Below, piece by piece: positions 22,817-37,845 of a stretch of 64,000 nt of DNA. Each line of letters opens with the position of its first letter. The stretch's first letter is position 1. Location: contig CP136061.1 in assembly GCA_032622095.1 (NCBI GenBank), positions 189,974,369 to 190,038,368 on the forward strand, given 5' to 3'. The notes under the pieces are model-generated. The model made no database searches, was not told the origin of the DNA, and saw nothing but the letters and a program-made list of their open reading frames with translations. A program made the translations under genes and the position numbers. Origin of the DNA: Siphonodentalium dalli (Eukaryota; Mollusca; Scaphopoda; Gadilida; Siphonodentaliidae).

Positions 22817-24919
22817 GATGGTACGCTATTGTTAGAATGACTCACGGTTCATGCTAGTTGGACATATAGCGGTTATATAGCTGAATATGACAGAAGCCAT
22901 TTGAGCAGTTCTCTCAGACGGCCTTCTACAAACAAGTCTGTCGCGATTGGTTCATTAACGTGTTCCTGTCTCATATTCTGCTAGAACGTTACACCAAGTA
23001 GACCGACATGTCTCAGTAAAGGGACCGAAGCCCTATGTTTTCACTACCATAAACTGTCAGCGACACCTTTTCGGCATATTTGAGCTCCGTCTGTCAGGAA
23101 TTAAATAACAAATTTCCTACCCTCATTTGTTTTGATTTAAGATGCGTTTAATAAAAAATAATAATAATAATAAATATTGTTTATTTTCCTACTCAACAAC
23201 GCATAGCTTGAAGAATTTTAAGACACTACCTACCAAGTATTCCAAACAATAGATTTCAAGAATACGATTTCTATTCTATGTTTTCTGAATTATTCCTATT
23301 TTGGCTGCAATTTTGGAATGTGAACTTTTACATTTGGGAATAAAGGAGATTGTTGTAAACAGTATTTATCCCGATTCAAAAAAAATAACAATTTAAATTA
23401 ATAGTATGTTGTTGCAGCTGAAATAGTATAGTTGAAAGAAGTGATGTGTGCATGGCTTGTAGAGGATCTGAACACAAACAAGGTGCTATTTTTATTATTT
23501 CGTCGGAAAATGTTAACAGAGACATGTGGATAATGATGAATACCGTGGGTATTTTCCACTTCATATCTTTTGGCTCTCACCTTCCGATCTCTATAGTTCT
23601 ACCTTTCCACTATGCAAATAATGTTCTCTTCTGATGGGATGGCTCCATATAAGCACCCGGCGTTCTAACATAGAGTATATAAGCACATTTGTAACTACAA
23701 AACGCTCTTTATTATTATGGTATTATCTTAAAATATATATCTTCAATGTGGAGAAACGAACATCTATATCTTCCTACAATGTAAATTATGTTATTTTCTT
23801 ATGGATCCATTTAAAGACACGGTTGGACTTGGCAGTGGGTATCCTGTGAAAATATCTACACCCGTCAAAAACCGCCACAAACAGAAAGAACATCAAAATG
23901 TAGATAGACTTTGTCCGTATACAAATAAGAAATATCGCATAAACAGTATGTTATGGTCATATATTTGACCATTGTTATGTAAACAAAAGCATAAAAAGTT
24001 ACTTTTCTGGTGTTTGTTTATATTATGACGGTAAACATAAAGAGCGTTCTTTGTTGGTGAATACCTGATATGGAACTAATAAAGAGCGTTTATGCCATTT
24101 GTGTGTGATTAGCCAGTAGCATTGTGCTGTCTTCTGTAACACAATCAGGCTCTTGCTTAGGTAAAATATAGTAGGTCTCTATGATAACATACTGTTTACG
24201 CGATGGTCATGGTATATATGAACGGAACTGTATGCGTTTTAATGTTTTTCTGTTTACGGTGTTTGGAACAAATATGAATATTTTCGACAATTAAGGCCAC
24301 ACGTGCCTTTAAGCGTTTGATGTCAAATCCACGTCTTATCTCCCAAATGTCTTCCTCGTAGATATATGTATGTTTTGTAAATTCTCTAATGATTCTTTTG
24401 GGATAAATAAATAATGTTCACACAAATCGAACATTATAGACCTTACATTAAGTTACATATATGTACATACATGTTTTATGATATTAGGCCTACCCAGATT
24501 AAATTCAGCAATGACATGCGCTATAATTATAATATAATAATATATAACATAATAATTCAGACGTATAGACAGCGCATCCACCAATTGCTTCGAAGGTGAC
24601 TGTCAAACTCAATCGTGTAATGATGACACTTAATTACAAAGAAAACACCCGACCCTGGCTTCTAAGAACACACCGCTTCTCATGTCTTTGGTTCGGATCT
24701 CCCTTACAGCACGAAATCTGTCAGCCAATTATTGCACTGATTGGTTGTTTTTAAAGACGAAGCCTGTGACGGTCATTATTACTCAAAACATTCCTGTCAT
24801 GTTCTAACACCAAACAGTTTGCTATATATACCCTGGGACAACCACTGATTTCATTCGCAAACTTAATCTGAGTCAATTTGTTACCACTGTGGTAGTTCTC
24901 TTGCACAAATAATTCGAAC
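22817..24919. promoter_or_regulatory. Shared upstream region of genes A and B (unit 2)
   Basis: Equivalent to 8,339-9,940. TATA boxes are at 22,873-22,879 (minus, gene A) and 24,823-24,830 (plus, gene B), and the octamer is at 23,612-23,619. It is lengthened by the TTAA element at 23,815-24,308. Confidence 0.5.
23815..24308. mobile_element. MITE with TTAA target duplication (unit 2 only)
   Basis: The 494-bp insert is missing from units 1 and 4. It is flanked by TTAA and has imperfect inverted ends AGACACGGTTGGACTT and AGGCACGTGTGGCCTT (reverse complement of the right end). It has no coding capacity. It adds 0.5 kb between the A and B promoters in this unit. Confidence 0.82.
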
Positions 24920-27068
24920 ATGAATTCCAGAAATTTCTGTATTTCATCTCTATTGTCGGATATGATCGACAAACAAACGAAGGAACCTGTAAGTTATATA
25001 TCTGTATGTATTTGTATGTGAGGGTGTGCTCGATCAATACACATGCTAACATTATATTGCAAACGCCACAAACAGACAGGTGTTCTATACGTCTTTTTTG
25101 TTCTAACAATACTTTAGTATACTATACAATGTTCCGTGTGTTCACACACATGACAACAAATACAAATACTTAATTTCTCGTCCTCATTTCATGATATTTC
25201 GAGATATGCACCAGATGTTTACTGTCCGCAATTGTACGGCGAACAAATACATCATTACCAGCTTCTTAATTCAGCCCATAATTAGAGTGCATTGCTTTGG
25301 CTGTAATTTACCATTGCGTAGATCATGCCACGAATCTCTCTATGGCTACGGGCGTTAGCATAGAGTAGAGATTCTTGGCAATTTCTAACCATTACGATAC
25401 TCTAACGAGAAAATATTTTTATTTTCAGGATCAACATGTCATCGACAAATTTGGCGACGAAGTGAAAGCATTCGAAGGTGCCTTCCGTCTGAAAACAACA
25501 AGATCGCACACGCCTATCAACAGTCCAGGTATTTCACCATTACTCTATCAGTTATCAAACCCGTAACTGTTAATTTTTGTGCCTGCATGTATTTGGCGCC
25601 CATGGAATAATTCAACTTTGAAACCGGAGCATACATGTGGGCGCTCTCACCTTATAGCATACATGTGGGCGCTCTCACCTTATAGCATACATGTGGGCGC
25701 TCTCACCTTATAGCATACATAGTGGACGCGGGGGTAATGTGTAATGAATTGTATCATAAATAATAGAATGAACTCAATATGGAGCTTGCATCTGAGTAGA
25801 TATATAGCACCAACACATATACGAAATAGCACACGCGGCTGCACGATTCACCATTACCTAAAGCTAAAGGTTTCACTGATCTTCTGGTATTTGAAGCACC
25901 CACCTCCACCAGGAACTCTGAATCAATAAATGTCCACTTGATGTGTAACATGTACACTATGTAATTCCATTATTCTGATCTCAGTATTTTTTGTTCCAGG
26001 GACGCGCGTCGGTTTCATAGGGTGTGATTTTGTCCGACCAGCTGATGCAGATGACAGTTACGTGTCATCAACCGGAAGTTCACCTGACATCACCGACAGC
26101 TCACCATCGTCACCAAGAAGCACCACACCAACATCATCCGCAGAGAAAACCAGCAAGAAAAAGAATCGAGTCAACTATTCTTCAGATCAGATGGGGAAGC
26201 TTCTCGATTCATTCTACACGAACCCTTACCCAGACAACGACGAGCGAGAACAACTCGCCAGCGAGCTCGATATACCAGAGAAGAACATCAAGGTAGGAAC
26301 TATTCGTCTCTACTCTACGTGAATTCCGTGATACAATTCAGACAATAACACGACGTTGGGGAGACGTGGACCACATTTTTTTTTTCTTTGTATAAAATGC
26401 AACCGGCAACCTGAAATATTAGCAGTTATAGTTTCTCACCCCGAAGGCATAATATCTGACGCGGGTTGCACTCAGAGCATAATAATGGTTTCATTGCTAC
26501 TTCGGTATTAATAATCCCAGATTAACGCTTGGGGCTTCACTGACGTTAAATCTACGTCATACAACCACCATAACCGAAAGCTTGTAACAACGTATATTCG
26601 CCATAAATGTCGAAAATCCTTCTGCCAACTCCATCACAGTGATTTCTATGTTCAACCAAATACTGAATTACTATCACTTGCAATATAATTTTTATTTTTA
26701 TAATTTATATACGATTTTATTTTATTTATAAGCAACAGTTAACGTTTCCTACTCATGCACGCTCTAATTAATCCATATACTTTTATTTTCAGATCTGGTT
26801 CCAGAACAAGCGAGCACGTACAAAGTCTTCCCGGCAAACAAACAACTCGACGTCACCAGTCTCCTGTCAGTTTCCGCTTGTGCAGCCGATGTTGTCTCCG
26901 TTTGATAACATGTCTCCATATCAGCATTCTGCTACAGTTCCTAGACCATTCTTGCCGTATTCACCGAGTGCCTTCCAAGGCTTCCAGAATGGACCAGTTG
27001 TGTCACCAGTTTCCTTGGCACCAAGACCACAGATGTTGTATCCCTATATGCTGCCACCATACTGTTAA
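24920..27068 (+). CDS. Divergent PRD-class homeobox gene B, unit 2 copy, intact
   Basis: The exons are 24,920-24,988, 25,429-25,528, 26,000-26,292 and 26,793-27,068, with the same sizes and phases as in unit 1 and an open 245-residue product. I see three amino-acid changes from the unit 1 copy: Leu to Phe in exon 1 (MNSRNFC), and Tyr to Asn and Ile to His in the C-terminal FDNMSPYQHSA region. The homeodomain is unchanged. AATAAA is at 27,322-27,327. Near-identity in introns as well as exons implies a recent duplication or gene conversion. Function is as inferred for the unit 1 copy. Confidence 0.88.
25630..25735. repeat. 28-bp minisatellite in gene B intron 2 (unit 2)
   Basis: Same 28-base unit as at 10,651, three full copies and a degenerate fourth. 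Confidence 0.9.
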
Positions 27069-27778
27069 GAACTGAACTTTGTTATTTTGCCTACCTAATA
27101 CCAATAAGCAACAAATTTTGTCGTAGAAGTATTACCATGATATGTTTTATGGTATATATGTCGGTTGAGGCGAAAGTGTCTGAAGACACTTTGCAAAAAC
27201 ACAGTTAACATTCACGTCATTGCTGATGCACATTTCTTTGTTGAATAATGTTTTCGTTTGTTTGTTTGTATTGTTATGGCCATTGTGTTATCTGTTAAAA
27301 GTATATACTTTATAAAAGTTAAATAAACTGTATGACACTGTGACATTGTTTCTATCGTTATCTCAAATCGTGATGAATATTATGCATTTGGTGTATATGC
27401 ATATGGTAGTAAATGATACCATTTCAAAACCCAATGCGATGTCCTGAGTGCGATCATATTTGGCTTTACGCTGTCGCACTTAATTCTGCCATGAATTAAC
27501 GACCAGTAACACACGGGTGTGCTTAGAACTGTGTATGTTTACAGAATATATATATATACGTGATATATACATGGGTGACGTGACTTCCGTCAGTTACTTA
27601 TTCCTTATTGGACATTCGAAAAAAAAATGACCCAAATCGCATATCAGGTCCGATTTTCACGAAATAAGCGACATTGCAGGGAAATTAACTGCATAGAAGT
27701 GGATCCGTGCAGGTTTACAAGGAAATTAACTACATAGAAGTGGATCCGTGTAGAGGTGTACAATTCCGATGTGACATT

Positions 27779-28023
27779 TGAGAGATAATTCAACCATTTC
27801 ACCGTTATGTTATACCATTGTGATATTTGCGGGAAATTATTTACACAGTTGGACTGATTCTCTTTATCTTCTCTGTAAATTCCTCCTGAATAAGAATAAA
27901 GGGAGCTTTGGGACCAGATTCCTTTGCACCTGTGATCGCCCGTATGAATGTGATGTTTGCAGGAAAATACTCAATATTTCAGACACGGTAGTGTGATAAG
28001 AATCCACCCCGGCGATCGCCCAT
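27779..28023 (+). pseudogene. Decayed zinc fingers upstream of the array (unit 2)
   Basis: Same broken finger relics and stops as at 13,740-13,984. Confidence 0.6.
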
Positions 28024-28851
28024 GTGATATTTGTGGTAAATCATTCAACGACTCAATTGACAATCAATTTGTCTGCACACATGATGAATGATACCAATGA
28101 TCGGCCGCACCAGTCCAGTTCGCTAACGAGTCATAACATGATACACTCTGGTGATAGCCCGTATCAATGTGGTATTTGTGGGAAATCATGTAATGACTCG
28201 AGCAATTTGTCTGCACACATGATGGACCATCCTGGTGATCGACCGTATCAGTGCGATATATGCCACAAAGCATTCAAAAAGTCAAGTCACCTGACAAGTC
28301 ATAAAATTACCCACTCCGGCGATCGCCCGTATCAGTGCGATATATGCGACAAAGCATTCAAACAATCACATGCTCTAACAGTTCACAAAAGAATCCATTC
28401 CGGCGATCGCCCGTATCGCTGTGATGTCTGTGGCGAATCATTCACTGTCTCGAGCAATTTGGCTGTGCACATGATGAACCATACCGGTGCTCGCCCGTAT
28501 CAGTGCGATATATGCCACAAAGCATTCAAAAAGTCAAGCAACGTGACAAATCATAAAATATTCCACTTCGGCGATCGCCCGTATCAGTGTGGCATTTGTG
28601 GTAAATCATACACCCAGTCAGGAAATTTGATCGCCCACAAGAGGATACACACCGGCGATCGACCGTATCAGTGCGACATATGCGACAAAACATTCAAACA
28701 ATCAAGTACACTAATAAATCATAAAAGAATCCACTCTGGTGATCGCCCGTATAGATGTGATACATGTGAAAAATCATTCAGCAGATCGGGACATTTGACA
28801 TTACACAAGATTATTCACACTGGAGATCGACCGTATCAGTGTGATATGTGA
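28024..28851 (+). CDS. C2H2 zinc-finger array protein, eight fingers (unit 2)
   Basis: A 275-residue open frame, nearly identical to the unit 1 array but 28 residues shorter. The finger containing CDMCEKTFILLCDLTRH has been removed precisely, in frame, by an 84-base deletion. Eight full C2H2 fingers remain with SGDRPY or TGDRPY linkers. Loss of exactly one finger period is what unequal recombination between fingers produces. As in unit 1, decayed fingers flank it and there is no recognisable effector domain, so the product and its expression are uncertain. Confidence 0.6.
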   Translation: MIFVVNHSTTQLTINLSAHMMNDTNDRPHQSSSLTSHNMIHSGDSPYQCGICGKSCNDSSNLSAHMMDHPGDRPYQCDICHKAFKKSSHLTSHKITHSGDRPYQCDICDKAFKQSHALTVHKRIHSGDRPYRCDVCGESFTVSSNLAVHMMNHTGARPYQCDICHKAFKKSSNVTNHKIFHFGDRPYQCGICGKSYTQSGNLIAHKRIHTGDRPYQCDICDKTFKQSSTLINHKRIHSGDRPYRCDTCEKSFSRSGHLTLHKIIHTGDRPYQCDM

Positions 28852-29240
28852 CAAAGCATTCAAACAATCTTGAGCTCAAATAAGCAATAAACAAATCCAC
28901 TCTAAATGCACTTTGACGACCGTCCGTATCAATGTGATATATGTCCAAAATCATGCATCCAGCCAGATGCTTTGATCGAACACAAGAGGATTCACACAGA
29001 TGATCGCCCATATCAGTGTGATATGTGACAAAGTATTCAAACAATCATGTGATCTCCTGTAGCAATGTGATACTTGCGTGAAATCATTCACCTTGTCGGG
29101 AAGTTTGACTAAACACATATGGATATGCCAACACACTGGAGTTCGCCCGCATGAGTGCGATATATGCGAGAAAGCATTCATTACAGCAAGCTGGCGAGAC
29201 ATAAATTAATCGAAACTGGTGACCACCCGTATCATTAAAG
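28852..29240 (+). pseudogene. Decayed zinc fingers downstream of the array (unit 2)
   Basis: Same broken relics as 14,897-15,285, sharing their stops and shifts. Confidence 0.7.
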
Positions 29241-30706
29241 ATGGATTATCTCTGCATATATAAATTTTGAAATAGTTTTGTGGGTATAAAATATTAAATA
29301 TGAACTGAAGACCCATGTCCGGAAAAGGTTCTTTAATAAATTTTCATTTTATTATAAAATGAGATGATTAAGTGGGACACTTTATTGTTCTATCTTTAGA
29401 ACAGACCATTCAGGCGATAACATATAGCGATAGGGGTCATTATGGTGTTCCCATAGCTATGCTCCGAAAGTCAAATGTCCGAGATTGATTGTTTTGTATT
29501 ATTCTCATACATATAGTTATAAGCAATAATGAGTCTAATTGATGTTTATTTATGAGAAAATTACACAATAAAATTTCTGCTGCTAAACAACCACACGTCT
29601 TTAGACCAGAAAATATTTGAAAAATAATGATTATTAATCGATAGAAGCATTTCCGGACAGGGGTGTTCGATTCATATATCATATTTTATACCCCGTCGGA
29701 TTGTAAAATATCTAACATAAGCCAATTGATTTCAGAGTTATCCATCATCATCCGCAATTTGATCCGAGACCGTCGGCTTGACGAATATCTGACAGGCCGC
29801 CAAAAATTACACATCTCAGGAAATAACAAATTTCAAAAATCGACATCTGATCACTCTGAGCATTGATGTGTGAGTTTCTCGACTCGAGTCAAATATTGTT
29901 TACCCCAGAAGCCAAAGAAATGGTAATTTAGGAGCGTTAATTCGGATTATGCATCTTTAAAGTAAAACATCATCATTTGCCAATTGACTTTTGCTGTTAT
30001 TGAAAAATAAACACCTTGCTGTTGACTTGTATGCTATATCAGAATCGTTATAACCAACTAATTGGTTCATGACAATTATGATAATATTGTCATAACCGAA
30101 CCCAATGGCCAGTCATATAGGAATACTTCTGAACTAATACTACTTCTATTATATGTTTGGATGTCTGTATTCTGCTTAGATTTCCTGAACACCCCTCCAA
30201 ATAAATTATAGACCATTCTATAACTATGTACATATTACTGTTATTTCTTAATATATTTATGTTAAAGACATATTATGTACTTATTCGTGTACGTGAAACT
30301 AAGAAGTCAGTATTCAGGCGCAATGTCAACTGGATGAATATAGCATTCGAGTAACATCGCCGAAAATTTCAAACAAATCGACCTTACCACTCCATAGAAA
30401 ACATCGTAGGAACTACGCGCAAATGTAATATTTTCTTCTCGATTCGGGACGCAACCATCAGCGATAAGCTAACGAAAACGATTTCGCAATCGAGAGTCAC
30501 TATATTTAATTAATATATAAGAATGATGGTGTTTGTTGTCAATTTGGATAAAATATTTGTAAAAATTATAACTTTTAGTTAGATTATTCTTCATTTCTAT
30601 TTTATCACCCTACCGGAGTGTTTCACGTCACTTTAAATGTTGTGTCTTAATACTCATATTGTTTTGTTAGTCTGGAAAATAAACTTGATTGAATGATTGA
30701 ATGGGA
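29241..30706. other. Unit spacer, no gene seen (unit 2)
   Basis: Conserved with 15,286-16,750 apart from scattered substitutions and short indels. It contains no supported gene. Confidence 0.5.
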
Positions 30707-31244
30707 GCATCCGTTCAGTGTAGAAAGGGTTAAAATATTGATAGAACTCCATAATTCGTTCCAGTGCGCAGTTATAGAGAGGCTTTTGTGAAACGAGTTT
30801 GATAAATTTGATTCACAACGAGTCGTATACGAGTTGTGAATAAAATTTATCAAACGAGAAAAAAACTAGAGCTTTATTGCTTTTTAACAAACCAACAGAC
30901 GCGTTAAAATGCACACAATTACATTGTTGGCTGAGACGCTTCACAACCTTATACGAGAGTATATATATAGTCCCCCATTTTGCCTCTTTGTTTTTGTGGC
31001 TATTTTCGTTAGTGCAACGAAGTTGGACAAGAATTTAATTTGAATGAACAAAGCAATCATTTTGCATTGTCTGGTGTTGTAGTTATGTATGGGCGGCGTT
31101 CGTAGTTAATTACATGAAATAAAAGTTAATGGTGGTTTGTTTTAAACAATTATATGCACCACACATTCAATATAAGTCCATGCCGTTTTAATTTTCAAAC
31201 CAATGGTGTTCATTTTCAAACCAATAGTAATTATAATAGGGAAT

Positions 31245-32779
<1,535 letters not shown>

Positions 32780-32970
32780 AATAGGGAATGGTATTAAACA
32801 CACTATTCTTTATAAATTGAACATGGTAAATATTTATTAGCAGACATATAAACTTAACAAGTATGTACATAACAAAAACATATACTCTTTTGCAGTCCTT
32901 GAAAAAATGTACTTAATTCCAGCGACATATATTTCGTGTCGAAGAACTTTTGACAAAAATAGAACAACTC

Positions 32971-34398
32971 TCAGTAAGACGGACACCCATGTATATGGAT
33001 GTACGGCAGATTAAACTGGTTAACCAATTGGTGTTGCGATGACGTCGAAACCGTGGTAGAGGGTTGTTGGTAGCCAACCTGGTTATAGCTGTGTGTGAGC
33101 CCTGGTCGACTGTTGGGCGGTGAAATGTTTGCTGGCACGTAATGGTTGTAGGACACCGGATATAGGTTCGCCGGAAGGGATTCCTTGTGTTCTGACGTCT
33201 GCGTTTGATGGAATTGGATTGGCACACCGGGCTGACGGTCGAACTTCGATGGCTCATCCTGGTGTGATGTGGTCTGATCGTTGGTTTTCGGATGTATTAT
33301 CGGCTGTTCTTCTGTGGTTTCTGACGACGAACTTGATTTCAATGCTGGAGAAGCTCCACTCGAGTACCAGTGTGGTGAAGTGGTAGGCGGTGGTGAAATC
33401 TGCTGGTAAGTCGGTACGTACTGGTGGAACGGTGGCATCATATGCGGCATGGCGAGTGGTAGTACCATTGCTTGTGTCGACGGCGTCGGATCTACGTCCG
33501 TGACCTGCCTGGTTCTTTTTCTCGCTCTTTTGTTCTGGAACCATATCTGGAGAAAAAAAAAGCCAATTTCAAAATATATGAAATGAAATACATCAATATA
33601 ATTAATGAGAGTAGCGACCATATACGGAAATATTTTTAAAAATAATAATTTTCCATCACACGCGTGGGGATCTGTACACCCTATATTTCGTATTCTTATT
33701 AGTAAAATAGCTAGTTCTCACACGCGCTTTGGCTTTGGCTCCTTCATTGTACATAGTAACACCGATCTAGTATTATATGAGAAAAATTTAATCAATATTA
33801 ATTGAGCTATGGAAGTTTTTTTCCGAACTGGTGTCCTCGATTCATATATCTATATATTATTTCATACTGCGGTATCTATTTCTTGTAAGATATATACACT
33901 AACTTTAAATGAACTTTATTTTACAATCATGAGTTTCGCCTTAGTATGTATACATGCATATTTAGTTTGCCACCAGGTATTTTAAATCGCATCTTACCTT
34001 TATATTTTTTTCAGGAATTTCAAGTTCGCCGCTTAATTTCGCTAGCATTTCGGAATCTGGGTAGGAGTTGCTCGTAAAAGCATCACATAGTTTGTATAGT
34101 TGTTCGGGAGAGTAGTTGGTTCGGAATCTCTTCTGCTTGTTGTTGGTTTTCTTCTTGTGTGTTGCTGACGGGGAGACAGGCGTTGGTATGTCATTTTGAC
34201 TGGGGCTGCCGGTTTGCTGGTTGGTAAACGTTACGATGTCAGTGCTAGGATCGATTGTCGGTGAGTTGTTGTTGTGACTGTCTAGTGAATGTTTGATGTG
34301 TGGTAGGTTGGTTGTGCCAGGGGAGCTTCCAGTAACAGATACGTAGCTAACATCAAGTTCGGCGGATCGCGCAAAGTCACCACTGATAAGTTCGGCGG
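32971..34398 (-). pseudogene. Divergent PRD-class homeobox gene A, unit 3 copy, lacks 5' exons
   Basis: Exon 3 (34,398-33,998) and exon 4 (33,546-32,971) are fully open, with intact splice sites and a complete C-terminus ending IHGCPSY. It is the only copy whose last exon is undamaged. It lacks 9 bases (Asn-Pro-Tyr) present in units 1 and 4, and one homeodomain change is visible (LYKL for LDKL in helix 1). Exons 1 and 2 and the promoter are missing because the unit breaks at about 35,365 inside the intron 2 LINE fragment. Expression would need a new promoter or upstream exon, and I see no candidate. Confidence 0.85.
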
Positions 34399-34564
34399 CT
34401 GTAAGAAATAATATATCACATAATAAAATAAGGAAGCAGTCAATGGAATGTCGAACGTTTCATACACAAAAAGCAGCAAGTTATTTTTATTAATGTTTCA
34501 CCCAATAGGTTGTATATTAAGTTGTTAACCATCAACAATATATGTATTTGTAAGGGTAAATTTA

Positions 34565-34915
34565 GCAAACTTCCGAAATTCATGTTATATTGTATCAACA
34601 TAATCCTTCGTCTATTATACGTCAGTCCATGCAGAGCCCAATAAGATTGGAATTCATAAGCACCCCCAAACTGATCAAGAGCTTACAACAACAAATACAT
34701 CTTAAACAGTCACAGAGTTCGAAATTTCAACATCAGTATTGTATCCCAATCAATCAATCAATCAATTTATTTATTCTGGTCATCATATAATGATATTACA
34801 GATGTTTTGAATTACATAATCAGATACATACTAAATATATATGCATGCACGTGCGTTATAATATATAGAGCACATATATACGAAAATATGGTAATGTTTA
34901 TGCTTGTTGCTTTTA

Positions 34916-34952
<37 letters not shown>

Positions 34953-35364
34953 GATTTGATCAATGTGGTCCAGTTAGTGGGGTTTGTGTTATGGATGCTA
35001 CTTAGCCTCAAGAGGACTAAGACCTTTTCGACAAAAACCGACAGGTTCCTTGCGGTTTTTTCCATTTCGGGAGTTAAATAATTGCAGTAACTTATGTGAG
35101 TTTGGTCTTCGAAAATAATAAGGGCGAATATATCTCAGTCTCAACTCGTGAATTTGTGAGCACTTAAGTATAATGTGGTATTCATCGCCCAGTTCTAAAT
35201 TACAGAGGGTACATTGCCGTTCCGAGTAGTCAACATTGTACCATGAGCCCTGTTCAACGGGTAGTTTGTGATTTCTTGTTCGGAACATCATAAGGCTGTG
35301 TACAAATCTGTTGTTGTCCAGAGATAGGTCATGTTCTCTTTGGAAATTTGTCTTAATACTTCTA
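34565..35364 (-). mobile_element. LINE 3' fragment in gene A intron 2, cut at breakpoint (unit 3)
   Basis: Same fragment as in units 2 and 4, with the CTLCNLELGDEYHIILKC finger. It ends abruptly at 35,364, where unrelated sequence begins, so its upstream part is missing. The ATTG tail repeat is near 34,747. Confidence 0.8.
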
Positions 35365-35780
35365 CCCCAAGCTAGTGCTGGATCGGTTTTTAAGCCGGGT
35401 CCCGCTCGGTAGGTGTTGTCAGGTGAGTGGAATGTGTAAGACATGAGCGCTAGCTTCTGAAAGTGAATTTGTAATATTATACGGATGGCGAGTTGTTATG
35501 TTATGGCTTCACAAGGGCGCGGACGTAAGTGAAATCACACTCATGTTCAATGTTGTAGTTTATTGGTTGAAATAAATATGAACGATGGTAGACACGCTAC
35601 CATTATTCTCTCAAATCACCATAAATATTGGTATAATAGAGTGAGAATATATATATACATGTGAATAAACCAATTGAACATTTAATATAACATGTATACC
35701 AATAGGGCACATTCGTGGGTGGGTATATATATATATATAAGGGGTCAGACCTGGGTCGGGGTAATATGGAGCATATGCAC
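35365..35780. other. Unrelated sequence replacing the A/B promoter region (unit 3)
   Basis: About 415 bases with no match in the other units join the intron 2 LINE of gene A to the intron 1 side of gene B. The segment includes a TA run near 35,727. No gene or clear terminal repeat is seen. Confidence 0.6.
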
Positions 35781-35994
35781 ATGTATATACTATACAAAGT
35801 TTCGTGTGTCCACACACATGACAACACATACAAATACTTAATTTCTCGTGTGCATTGCTTTGGCTGCATGTAAGTTACCATTGCGTAGATCATTCCACGA
35901 ATCTCTCTATGGCTACGGGCGTTAGCATAGAGTAGAGATTCTTGGCAATATCTAACCATTGCATACTCTAACGAGACAATATTTTTATTTTCAG

Positions 35995-37644
35995 GATCAA
36001 CATGTCATCGACAAATTTGGCGACGAAGTGAAAGCATTCGAAGGTGCACATGCTTCCGTCTGAAAACAACAAGATCGCACAGTCCAGGTATTTCACCATT
36101 ACTATATCAGTCATCAAACCCTAACTGTTAATTTTTGTGCCTGCAGGTATTTGGCGCCCATGGAATAATTCAACTTTGAAACCGGAGAAACCAAAACAGT
36201 TATAAACTGACCACTAATGTCGCATAGCACAATGACATGCCAGGTCTCACCTTATTGTATGCATGTGGGCGCGGGGGTAATGTGTAATGAATGGTATCAC
36301 AAATAATAGAATGAACTCAATATGGAGCTTGCATCTGAGTAAATATTTACTCATGTGGATCTTGCATCTGAGTAAATATATAGCACCAACACATATACGA
36401 AATAGCACACGCGGCTGCACGATTCACCATTACCTAAAGCTAAAGGTTTCACTGATCTTCTGGTATTTGAAGCACCCACCTCTAACAGGAACTCTGAATC
36501 AATAAATGTCCGCTTGATGTGCAACATATACAATATGTAATTCCATTATTCTGATCTCATTATTTTTTGTTCCAGGGACGCGCGTCGGTTTTATAGGGTG
36601 TGATTTTGTCCGATCAGCTGATGCAGATGACAGTTACGTGTCATCAACCGGAAGTTCACCTGACATCACCGGCAGCTCACCATCGTCATCAAGAAGCACC
36701 ACACCAACATCATCCGCAGAGAAAACCAGCAAGAAAAAGAATCGAGTCAACTATTCTCCAGATCAGATGGGGAAGCTTCTCGACGCGTTCTACGCGCACC
36801 CTTACCCAGACAACGACGAGCGAGAACAACTGGCCAGCGAGCTCGATATACCAGAGAAGAACATCAAGGTAGGAACCATTCGTCTTTACTTCGACGTGAA
36901 TTCGGTGATATATAATACAGACAATAACACAACGTTGGGGAGACGTGGGCCACATAATTTTTTTTCTTTGTATAAAATGCAACCGGCAATCAACCGGCAA
37001 CCAGAAATATCAGCACTGTTATATTTTCTCACCCGAAGGCATAACATCTGACGCGGGTTGCACAATAATGGTTTCATTGCTACTTCGTTGTTAATAATCC
37101 CAGATTGACGCTTGGGGGTTCACTGACGTTAAATCTACGTCATGCAACCACCATAACCGAAAGCTTGTATCAACGTATATTCGCCACAAATGTCGAAAAT
37201 CCTTCTGCCAACTCCATCACAGTGATTTATATGTTCAACCAAATACTGAATTACTATCACTTGCAATATAATTTTTGTTTTTATAATTTATATACTCATG
37301 CACGCTCTAATTAATCCATATACTTTTATTTTCAGATCTGGTTCCAGAACAAGCGAGCACGTACAAAGTCTTCCCGGCATGCAACAAACAACCCGACGTC
37401 ACCAGTCTCCTGTCAGATTCCGCCTGTGCAGCCGATGTTGTCTCCGTTTGATTACATGTCTCCATATCAGATTTCTGCTACAGTTCCTAGACCATTCTTG
37501 CCTTATTCACAGAGTGCCATCCCAGGCTTCCTGAATGGACCAGTTGTGTCGCCAGTTTCCTTGGCACCAAGACCACATATGATGTATCCCAATATGCTGC
37601 CACAATACTGTTACGAACTGAACTTTGTTATTTTGCCTACCTAA
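35995..37644 (+). pseudogene. Divergent PRD-class homeobox gene B, unit 3 copy, broken at 5' end
   Basis: Exon 1 and the promoter are missing. Exon 2 (starting 35,995) has a 5-base insertion (ACATG near 36,048) and a 12-base deletion relative to unit 1, and reads into TGA. Exons 3 (36,576-36,868) and 4 (37,336-37,644) remain open with intact splice sites. The homeodomain is the most diverged of the B copies (SPDQMGKLLDAFYAHPYPD). The normal stop TAA is TAC, so the frame runs ten residues longer, to VILPT. AATAAA is at 37,827-37,832. Confidence 0.82.
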
Positions 37645-37845
37645 CACCAATATGCAACAAAGTTTGTCGTAGAAGTGTTAGCATGATATGTTTTATGATA
37701 TATATGTCGGTTGGGCCGAAAGTGCCATTGCATGCTTTTGCACGCTTCACGTTTTCGTTTGTTTGTTTGTTTGTATTGTTATAGCCATTGCGTTATCTGT
37801 TAAAATATATAATAGTCATGAAGTTAAATAAACTGTATGATACTG

